From Nostoc sp. CHAB 5715 (GTDB lineage Bacteria; Cyanobacteriota; Cyanobacteriia; Cyanobacteriales; Nostocaceae): a stretch of DNA of 14,128 bases. This document shows positions 7,099 through 12,735 of the stretch, piece by piece. Location: assembly GCF_020829685.1 (NCBI RefSeq), contig NZ_JAIVFR010000053.1, forward strand, positions 1 through 14,128, read 5' to 3'. Both the position numbers and the translations under genes were made by a program. How positions within the stretch are numbered: the stretch's first letter is position 1; every line of letters starts with the position of its first letter. The notes beneath the pieces were generated by a model, which ran no database searches, was not told the DNA's origin, and worked only from the letters and a program-made list of their open reading frames with translations.

Positions 7099-7403
7099 AA
7101 AGCAAGTCTCTTGGGATAGATAATAAAATTATTTTACATAAGTTTACGTTTGAATTTATTTGCTAAAATGCTTGCTTTTTGTCGAAAACTGTGAAAAGCT
7201 TTGTTATATTAAAGACTACGGTTAGTCGAGCGAGATAAAGTATTTATAAATGCCAATCTGGTGGTAACCTGCCTTAAGGAGCCACAATTTAAGGCTATTA
7301 GTAAGCTGTTAAGTAGATAGGCAAACAGATTTATAAGTATTTTGCAGCATTGATGGGGTGAAGACTTGATGCAAAAGACTTTATCGATGGGGGAAAATTG
7401 TAG
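7099..7403. other. 305-base leader of the flavoprotein gene, with inverted repeats
   Basis: No gene is visible. AAAAAGCAAG at 7097-7106 (overlapping the end of the glycosyltransferase gene) has a perfect complement CTTGCTTTTT at 7171-7180. Candidate -10 hexamers are TAAAAT (about 7164-7169) and TATATT (about 7205-7210), neither with a good -35. A hairpin is formed by GCCTTAA (7271-7277) and TTAAGGC (7289-7295). GTGG at 7261 could alternatively pair with CCAC at 7282, giving two exclusive folds. GGGGG lies 10 bases before the ATG at 7404. The length and dyads suggest a structured untranslated leader, but no known riboswitch consensus was recognised. Confidence 0.4.
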
Positions 7404-9053
7404 ATGCTGAAGACGTTAACAACCGATTTTGAACTCGACTTAGAAGGCGATGTGCTTGTGATTGGAGGAGGGCCAGCTGGAACTTGGGCGGCTTGGAGTG
7501 CTGCATCAAGTGGGGCTAGGGTGATCCTCGTAGATAAAGGGTATTGTGGAACAACTGGATGCGCTGCTGCATCTGGTAATGGTGTATGGTATGTGCCACC
7601 TGACCCAGAAGCAAGAGAAACAGCAAAGGCAAGTCGGGAATCATTGGGTGGGTTTTTATCCGATCGCAACTGGATGGATCGGGTACTGAATCAGACATAT
7701 CAAAACGTTAATCAGTTAGCAGAATGGGGTTATCCCTTCCCTACCGACGATGAAGGTAAACCCTATCGGCGATCGCTGCAAGGGCCGGAGTATATGCGGC
7801 TAATGCGGCGGCAAATCCAACGGGCAGGAGTCAAAATTTTAGACAACAGCCCCGCCTTAGAACTACTGGTAGATGACGATGGTGCTGTTGCTGGTGCAAC
7901 AGGTGTGAACCGTCAAACTGGTGAGAAATGGGTAGTGCGATCGCAATCCACAATTATTGCAACAGGCGGCTGTGCGTTTCTCAGTAAAGCGTTAGGATGC
8001 AACGTCCTGACAGGGGATGGTTATTTAATGGCTGCTGAAGCTGGTGCCGAGATGTCGGGTATGGAATTTTCCAATGCTTATGGCATCTCTCCCGCCTTTT
8101 CTTCAGTCACCAAAACCCTGTTTTATAATTGGGCAACCTTCACCTACGAAGATGGTAGTGTGATTCCGGGAGCAAGTTCTCATAGACGTTCAGTAATTGC
8201 CCAGACATTGCTGCAACAACCAGTTTACGCCATTATAGACAAAGCGGCTGAATCGATGCGGGCATCTATGCGTTTAGCACAGCCCAACTTCTTTTTACCC
8301 TTTGACCGTGCAGGCATTGATCCATTTACTCAACGTTTTCCTGTGACTCTGCGCCTAGAGGGAACTGTGCGCGGTACGGGAGGAATTCGGATTGTAGATG
8401 AGAGTTGTGCCAGTTCTGTGCGGGGGCTGTATGCAGCAGGAGATGCCGCCACACGCGAACTGATTTGTGGTGGATTTACTGGCGGCGGTAGCCACAATGC
8501 AGCTTGGGCAATATCTTCTGGCTATTGGTCGGGGAAATCGGCTGCTGAATATAGCCGCAGTTTGGGGAAACAGAAAACTCAACGACTTAAGTGTGTTGGA
8601 GAGGTAGGATTACAAAGTGGGAGCGATCGCTCTCAAACCTTGGCAACTGATGAAGTAATTCAAGCAGTCCAAGCTGAAGTATTTCCTTACGAAAAGAACT
8701 ATTTCCGCACAGAACAAGGCTTAACCGAGTCTTTGGGTAAGCTAAATCATCTTTGGCAAGAACTCCGCAGTAGCCAGGTAACATCAGATAAAGAACTGAT
8801 CCGGGCGCGAGAAGCTGCGGCAATGGTAGCCACAGCCCGGTGGATGTATAGCAGCGCCATTGAACGTAAAGAAACTCGTGGTATGCACAAACATTTAGAT
8901 TATCCAGAACTTGATGCTAACCAGCAACATCACCTGATTAGCGGCGGATTAGATCAAGTCTGGGTAAAAACTCAGCCTTTACTGAATGCAGAAGATATTT
9001 TCCAATCCAAAATCGTTCGACTGAGCGACTTGTGCCGAGCGGAGCCGAGGTAA
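7404..9053 (+). CDS. FAD-dependent oxidoreductase, fumarate reductase/AprA-like flavoprotein subunit
   Basis: This 549-residue soluble flavoprotein belongs to the succinate dehydrogenase/fumarate reductase/APS-reductase alpha superfamily. FAD-binding motifs in order: VIGGGPAGTWAA (19-30), VDKGYCGTTGC (43-53), IIATGG (184-189), GTGGIRIVDES (324-334) and GLYAAGDAA (341-349). A C-terminal helical domain ends in the family signature ERKETRGMHKHLDYPELD (487-504). The ferredoxin 41 bases downstream is the expected electron partner, as AprA is paired with AprB. The reaction is unknown: reduction or oxidation of a small acid or an organosulfur intermediate is possible. The last dozen residues (VRLSDLCRAEPR) are encoded inside a small dispersed-type repeat and are probably not ancestral. 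The start is supported by a GGGGG stretch upstream and by the closeness of the FAD motif to the N-terminus. Confidence 0.85.
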   Translation: MLKTLTTDFELDLEGDVLVIGGGPAGTWAAWSAASSGARVILVDKGYCGTTGCAAASGNGVWYVPPDPEARETAKASRESLGGFLSDRNWMDRVLNQTYQNVNQLAEWGYPFPTDDEGKPYRRSLQGPEYMRLMRRQIQRAGVKILDNSPALELLVDDDGAVAGATGVNRQTGEKWVVRSQSTIIATGGCAFLSKALGCNVLTGDGYLMAAEAGAEMSGMEFSNAYGISPAFSSVTKTLFYNWATFTYEDGSVIPGASSHRRSVIAQTLLQQPVYAIIDKAAESMRASMRLAQPNFFLPFDRAGIDPFTQRFPVTLRLEGTVRGTGGIRIVDESCASSVRGLYAAGDAATRELICGGFTGGGSHNAAWAISSGYWSGKSAAEYSRSLGKQKTQRLKCVGEVGLQSGSDRSQTLATDEVIQAVQAEVFPYEKNYFRTEQGLTESLGKLNHLWQELRSSQVTSDKELIRAREAAAMVATARWMYSSAIERKETRGMHKHLDYPELDANQQHHLISGGLDQVWVKTQPLLNAEDIFQSKIVRLSDLCRAEPR

Positions 9054-9059
9054 GTCGAA
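9016..9059. repeat. Small palindromic repeat overlapping the end of the flavoprotein gene
   Basis: TTCGACT at 9016-9022 and its complement AGTCGAA at 9053-9059 bracket a GC-rich core (TTGTGCCGAGCGGAGCCGAG). The stop codon TAA at 9051-9053 lies inside the element. TTCGACT cores also appear at 1524-1530 and 10679-10685. Confidence 0.55.
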
Positions 9060-9082
9060 GTCCAAAATCTAAAACCTAAAAT

Positions 9083-9087
9083 AGGAG
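9083..9087 (+). promoter_or_regulatory. Ribosome binding site for the ferredoxin GTG start
   Basis: AGGAG is followed by 7 bases and then GTG at 9095-9097. There is no ATG alternative before the first cysteine motif, so this site fixes the start. Confidence 0.7.
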
Positions 9088-9094
9088 CAGCAGT

Positions 9095-9424
9095 GTGATT
9101 GAGTTGGTCAGCGAGTCGCGGTGCATAAAATGTAATATCTGCGTGAATATTTGTCCAACCAACGTGTTTGACAGAGTACCCGATGCGCCGCCAACCATTG
9201 CTCGACAGAGTGACTGCCAAACTTGTTATATGTGCGAATTGTATTGTCCAGTTGATGCTCTTTATGTTGCACCAGAAAGCGATGTGACGATTTCGGTCAA
9301 CGAAGCAGAATTGGCAGAAGTTGGGCTACTGGGTAGTTACCGTGAAAACATCGGTTGGGGACATAAACGCACTTCAACAGCAAAAGCCGATCAAACATTC
9401 CAAATTCTGAAGCAGATGAAATAG
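9095..9424 (+). CDS. Ferredoxin with two 4Fe-4S clusters
   Basis: This 109-residue cytoplasmic iron-sulfur electron carrier starts at GTG. Two classical motifs are complete: C10-x2-C13-x2-C16-x3-C20-P and C41-x2-C44-x2-C47-x3-C51-P, each usable for one 4Fe-4S cluster with the usual exchange of the fourth cysteine. The spacing of the two clusters and the extension after residue 60 (VTISVNEAELAEVGLLGSY, then GWGHKR) resemble AprB-like partners of flavoprotein subunits more than free bacterial ferredoxins. It lies 41 bases after the flavoprotein gene on the same strand and is very likely co-transcribed, making a two-subunit redox enzyme. The donor or acceptor beyond it is unknown. No frameshift or missing ligand is seen. 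Confidence 0.9.
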   Translation: MIELVSESRCIKCNICVNICPTNVFDRVPDAPPTIARQSDCQTCYMCELYCPVDALYVAPESDVTISVNEAELAEVGLLGSYRENIGWGHKRTSTAKADQTFQILKQMK

Positions 9425-9432
9425 TAACGCGA

Positions 9433-9556
9433 TGTGCAGCTTATCCTTAGAACCCCGCTTCCATTCCTCTCCCCCACAGGGAGAGAGGCTTTGATTCTTG
9501 CTCCCCTTCCCTTGTAGGGAAGGGGTTGGGGGTTAGGTCTGAGAGAAAGTTGCACA
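9433..9556. repeat. MITE-like element with two internal hairpins
   Basis: TGTGCAGCTT at 9433-9442 and AAGTTGCACA at 9547-9556 are inverted repeats (9 of 10). Inside are a hairpin of CTCTCCC/GGGAGAG (9467-9473 with 9479-9485) and a perfect one of CCCCTTCCC/GGGAAGGGG (9503-9511 with 9517-9525, loop TTGTA), followed by GTTGGGGGTTAGGTCTGAGAG. There is no coding frame. It separates the ferredoxin from the binding-protein gene and could weaken read-through, although no T-run follows the stems as in a standard terminator. Confidence 0.6.
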
Positions 9557-9584
9557 CGGCGTATAGTACGGCAAAGAAAAGGTC

Positions 9585-10637
9585 ATGCTAGCAATCGCAG
9601 TAGGAACAGGTTCTATCAGTAAAAATAAATTTCCTTCAAGATTATCAACATCAGTGGCTTGTATCCTACTGCTACTAACTACAGGATGTAGCCAAGGCGA
9701 AACTAAATCTGCTCAATCCATTGAAGCTATTAATGCCAATAGTGCTGTTGCTGCATCTAATAGCATTTCTACCTTACGTATAGGTTATGTAGGTAGTTCA
9801 GAACCTACAGGGCCACTTGGTTGGGCAAAGAAAAAAGGAATATTAGATAGTGAGTTGCAAAAAGCGGGATTTAAAAACATTACTTTTGCAAGGTTTCCTA
9901 ACGGGCCGGATCTAAATGAGGCGCTTGTCGCCGGACAATTAGATGTTGGCTCTTTAGGGGATACACCAGCCATAGTTTTGAGAGCGAGGGGTCAGGAAAC
10001 TCGATTATTGCGGATTACTCAATTTAATACAACCGCCTGGTTAGTAGCGAAAAAGAATGGCCCGCGATCGCTTGCTGAACTTAAGGGTCAAAAAATAGCT
10101 ACCCAAAAAGGCTCTTATATGCATCGATACCTGCTGGGTCTATTAGCTGAAGCTAAAATTGCCAAAGATGTAAAAGTTGTTCATTTGATGACTACTGAGG
10201 CAAAAGCGGCTTTAGAACGTGGTGATATAGCAGCTTATGCAACCTCAAGTGATCTGGGGCCTTTTCTGAAATCACAAGGGTTTCCAGTGATTGATTCTTC
10301 TGCAAATCATAAAGGTCTGTCAGGGACATCATTAGTTATAGCAACGGAAAGCTTTCTAGCGAAACAGGCTGATTTTCCCCAGAAATTTAATGCAATTCTC
10401 ACAGAAGCAGCGAAGGATTTAAAAGCTAATTCTGAAGAATATTATCAGTACCACGCTCAAACTACTAAATATCCTGTTGATATCATCAAAATATCGTTAC
10501 CGCTCAAACAAATATCAGAAGAACCATTACCAGCCGAGGGTGTGAAACTTTTAGAGGGGACAAAGAAATTTTTAGTTTCGCAGGGTTTAGCAAAGTCGGA
10601 CTTTAAATTAACAGATTGGGTTGCTGAAGAGAAATAG
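9585..10637 (+). CDS. SsuA-like ABC transporter substrate-binding lipoprotein
   Basis: This 350-residue extracytoplasmic solute receptor belongs to the sulfonate/nitrate/taurine (SsuA/TauA-like, NMT1-type) class. The N-terminus has basic residues, a hydrophobic stretch (STSVACILLLL) and LTTGC with Cys35, a lipoprotein cleavage site; Thr at -3 is unusual. Mature-domain landmarks are LRIGYVGSSEPTGPLGWAKKKG, the ligand-loop segment GQLDVGSLGDTPAIVLRARG, and ELKGQKIATQKGSYMHRYLLG, matching the SsuA pattern of LKGKKIA.. with a downstream AKAALERGDIAAY. No permease or ATPase gene follows, so it must be served by a transporter elsewhere or lie upstream of a distant one. Together with ssuD this suggests sulfonate uptake, but the ligand cannot be fixed from sequence. 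The start is ATG 9585 with a weak, very close AAAAGG. Confidence 0.85.
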   Translation: MLAIAVGTGSISKNKFPSRLSTSVACILLLLTTGCSQGETKSAQSIEAINANSAVAASNSISTLRIGYVGSSEPTGPLGWAKKKGILDSELQKAGFKNITFARFPNGPDLNEALVAGQLDVGSLGDTPAIVLRARGQETRLLRITQFNTTAWLVAKKNGPRSLAELKGQKIATQKGSYMHRYLLGLLAEAKIAKDVKVVHLMTTEAKAALERGDIAAYATSSDLGPFLKSQGFPVIDSSANHKGLSGTSLVIATESFLAKQADFPQKFNAILTEAAKDLKANSEEYYQYHAQTTKYPVDIIKISLPLKQISEEPLPAEGVKLLEGTKKFLVSQGLAKSDFKLTDWVAEEK

Positions 10638-10735
10638 GGAGTGGGGAATGGGGAATGGGAGAGATGAGGGGGATGTGGTTCGACTTCGCTCACCAACCGG
10701 GGGATGAGGGAGTAGGGGGAGCAGAGGAAGCAGGA
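10638..10735. repeat. Purine-rich low-complexity tract with TTCGACT repeat
   Basis: Directly after the stop of the binding-protein gene come GGGGAATGGGGAATGGGA and GATGAGGGGGATG, then a TTCGACTTCGCTCA repeat bounded by GGTT/AACC (10677-10698), then GGGGGATGAGGGAGTAGGGG. It mirrors the tract at 280-335, which also abuts a gene's stop codon. Confidence 0.55.
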
Positions 10736-10789
10736 ATCAGTAACTTTTCTAAGCAAGAAAAACAGATTTTTGTAATTAAGTTTTTCAAA

Positions 10790-11062
10790 GGTTCAACTTC
10801 CAAGCTCAGAGGCTCAACTTCCAAGCTCAGAGGCTCAACTTCCAAGCTCAGAGGCTCAACTTCCAAGCTCAGAGGCTCAACTTCCAAGCTCAGAGGCTCA
10901 ACTTCCAGGCTCAGAGGCTCAACTTCCAAGTTCAAAGGCTCAACTTCCAGGCTCAGAGGCTCAACTTCCAGGTTCAAAGGCTCAACTTCCAGGTTCAAAG
11001 GCTCAACTTCCAGGCTCAGAGGCTCAACTTCCAGGTTCAAAGGCTCAACTTCCAGCTTCAAA
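10790..11062. repeat. Minisatellite: 13 tandem copies of a 21-bp unit
   Basis: Units begin every 21 bases from 10790. Each is GGCTCAACTTCC followed by one of two main 9-base endings: AAGCTCAGA (units 1-5; AGGCTCAGA in 6, 8, 11) or AGGTTCAAA (units 9, 10, 12; AAGTTCAAA in 7, AGCTTCAAA in 13). Units 2-5 are identical and unit 1 differs only by GGTTC, so the left end is the homogeneous, recently expanded end, while the right end alternates variants. Since 21 is divisible by 3, all frames repeat as heptapeptides: GSTSKLR-type on plus, VEPLSLE-type on minus. Neither long frame has a convincing start or flanking protein sequence, so I treat it as probably non-coding. It occupies the gap between the binding-protein gene and the first amidohydrolase; 11063-11128 holds only the leader of the latter. 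Confidence 0.95.
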
Positions 11063-11128
11063 AGCTTTTTGCTTCCCTCTTGGCTCCTGCCTCTTGACCA
11101 ATCCATTTAAAAATTCAGGTAAAATGCT

Positions 11129-12475
11129 ATGACTATTGCACTAGACCGTCCAAAAAAAACTAAGTCTGCTCAAATTCGGGAAAAACTTGGTTATCCGATT
11201 ATTGACACCGATGTACATACCCAAGAATTTCCCCCAGCATTCTTAGACTATTTAGAGCAAGTTGCTGGAACTGCGATCGCTGAACGTTTCCAAGAACACT
11301 TACCTGGTGCATCTCGCTCTAAATGGTTTAACCAATCTTGGGAAGAACGCCGCGCTAACCGCACCGCCCGCCCTCCTTTCTGGACTCGTCCCACCAATGA
11401 TCCCCTAAATTTAGCTACCGTTAGTTTGCCAAAGTTGCTGCACGAACGCTTGCAAGAAGCAGGTACAGACTTTGCCGTTGTGTACCCCAACTTGGCAACG
11501 ATGGCGCCACACATCGGTAATGAAGAAATGCGGCGGGCTGTTTGCCGTGCAGCTAACACTTACCACGCTGATATTTTCCGTCCTTATAGCGATCGCTTAA
11601 CGCCAATTGCTGCTATTCCTATGAATACGCCTGAAGAAGCGATCGCAGAGTTGGAATATGCAGTCAATGTGCTGGGACTCAAAGCAATTCAAATTCCCGG
11701 ACATATCCGGCGTCCGATCCCCGCCTTCGAGAAGTATGGCGAAGAAGTAGCAAACGAAGCTATCTGGATTGATACTTTTGGCTTGGATAGTAAGTATGAC
11801 TACGATCCTTTTTGGGCCAAGTGCGTAGAACTTAAAGTTGTACCCACCACCCATTCTTCTGGTATGGGATGGATAAATCGGCGTTCCATTAGTAATTACC
11901 AATACAACCATATCGGCCACTTTGCTGCGGCTGGAGAGGCACTGTGTAAATCTCTGTTCTTTGGTGGTGTAACTCACCGCTTCCCCACACTTAAGTTCGC
12001 CTTCTTAGAAGGAGGTGCAGCTTGGGGTGCTAGTTTATACGCTGATTTAATTTGGCATTGGTATACCCGCAATAAAGACCATTTGGTGGAAAATAACAAT
12101 CCCGGCAATATTAATCGTGAAGAACTGCTAGAGTACTACACTCGTTATGGTGGTGAATTAGTACATGGTCGTTTGGATCGGTTAGGTAGTGGTTTAGGTT
12201 TCCACGCCGACTTAGTAGCTCCTTTAGAACCAGGCGATCTAGATGAATTCGCTGCTTCAGGAGTTACTAAGCCAGAAGATATCCGCGATCGCTTCTTGAA
12301 TCACTTCTATTTCGGGACAGAATCAGATGATACCCGTGTAGCCCAAGCTTTTAACCGTAAAGCTAATCCTTATGGAGAGCGCGTTAAAGCCTTCTTGGGT
12401 TCCGATTCTGGTCACTGGGATGTACCTGATATTACTGCGATCTCAGCCAATACATATTCAATGGTAGAACGCTAG
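11129..12475 (+). CDS. Amidohydrolase-2 family protein (copy 1), ended early by TAG
   Basis: This TIM-barrel metal-dependent hydrolase or decarboxylase (amidohydrolase-related, ACMSD-like family) has 448 residues as read. Metal-binding features are D28-V-H30 in [11 protein letters not shown], His in VVPTTHSS, and Asp in LGSDSGHWD near the C-terminus; [13 protein letters not shown] and FGTESDDT are further family landmarks. It is colinear and about 80% identical by eye (roughly 90 differences in 448 residues) with the gene at 12736. At codon 449 it has TAG (12473-12475) where that gene has GAA; translation past the stop gives IITGEELQYFLSIHP, matching the paralogue's IITEEDLRYFLSIHP. The core with all visible metal ligands is intact, so the product may still fold, but the C-terminus is probably shortened by about 46 residues. 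ATG 11129 has AGGT 8 bases upstream. Confidence 0.9.
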   Translation: MTIALDRPKKTKSAQIREKLGYPIIDTDVHTQEFPPAFLDYLEQVAGTAIAERFQEHLPGASRSKWFNQSWEERRANRTARPPFWTRPTNDPLNLATVSLPKLLHERLQEAGTDFAVVYPNLATMAPHIGNEEMRRAVCRAANTYHADIFRPYSDRLTPIAAIPMNTPEEAIAELEYAVNVLGLKAIQIPGHIRRPIPAFEKYGEEVANEAIWIDTFGLDSKYDYDPFWAKCVELKVVPTTHSSGMGWINRRSISNYQYNHIGHFAAAGEALCKSLFFGGVTHRFPTLKFAFLEGGAAWGASLYADLIWHWYTRNKDHLVENNNPGNINREELLEYYTRYGGELVHGRLDRLGSGLGFHADLVAPLEPGDLDEFAASGVTKPEDIRDRFLNHFYFGTESDDTRVAQAFNRKANPYGERVKAFLGSDSGHWDVPDITAISANTYSMVER

Positions 12476-12616
12476 ATTATCACCGGAGAAGAATTGCAAT
12501 ATTTCCTGTCAATTCATCCCTTGGAGTTGTACACCAGCCTGAATCGTGACTTCTTCAAAGGTACGGCTGTCGAAAAAACAGCAGATGAATTTTTGGCTGG
12601 GAAAGAGACGCGATAA
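12473..12616 (+). other. Conserved in-frame tail behind the amber stop of amidohydrolase copy 1
   Basis: From TAG the same frame continues 46 codons to TAA at 12614-12616. The first 15 residues match copy 2 at 12 positions; the remainder reads LELYTSLNRDFFKG, then TAVEKTADEFLAGKETR. A single G-to-T change (GAG to TAG) would explain the stop. The last codons and the TAA fall in the repeat beginning at 12603, so the original C-terminus may also be altered. Confidence 0.75.
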
Positions 12617-12693
12617 ATCAGGTAAGAGACGCGATAAATCGCCGTCTCTACAGAGGATTGATTCTTGTAAAGACGGCGATTTATCGCGTCTTT
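12603..12693. repeat. GAGACGCGATAAATC inverted and direct repeat
   Basis: AAGAGACGCGATAAATC occurs at 12603-12619 and again at 12624-12640 (21-base period). The second copy continues as GCCGTCTCTAC and is answered by its near-exact reverse complement at 12667-12693 (GTAAAGACGGCG, ATTTATCGCGTCTTT), making a hairpin with arms of about 27 bases and a loop near 12652-12666, followed by TTT. It could act as a transcription barrier between the two amidohydrolases. This motif type is, as I recall, a widespread intergenic repeat in Nostoc relatives. Confidence 0.7.
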
Positions 12694-12735
12694 GTCAATC
12701 CCCAGAAACAATTTGAATAATTAGGGTAAACTATC

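Noticed and set aside
7255..7300. SAM or cobalamin riboswitch upstream of the flavoprotein
   Set aside because: GGTAACC and CCAC-like bits are present, but the ordered consensus of neither class could be matched.
9467..9525. Rho-independent terminator after the ferredoxin
   Set aside because: The stems are strong, but neither is followed by a T-run and both are internal parts of a repeat with its own inverted ends.
10790..11062. CRISPR array
   Set aside because: Units are directly contiguous with no unique spacers and no cas genes; the same holds for the heptamer arrays at 3191-3343.
10690..11106. Long minus-strand frame with VEPLSLE heptapeptides as a gene
   Set aside because: No Shine-Dalgarno before the ATG at 11106, and the non-repeat ends look non-coding. 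The silent-site pattern keeps it as a finding, not as a gene call.
10655..11110. Long plus-strand frame with GSTSKLR heptapeptides as a repeat protein
   Set aside because: The start lies in a low-complexity tract directly after another gene, the flanking residues look like translated repeat DNA, and all frames of a 21-bp array stay open automatically.
11597..11977. 126-codon minus-strand frame
   Set aside because: It is antisense to the conserved amidohydrolase core and has no recognisable protein character.
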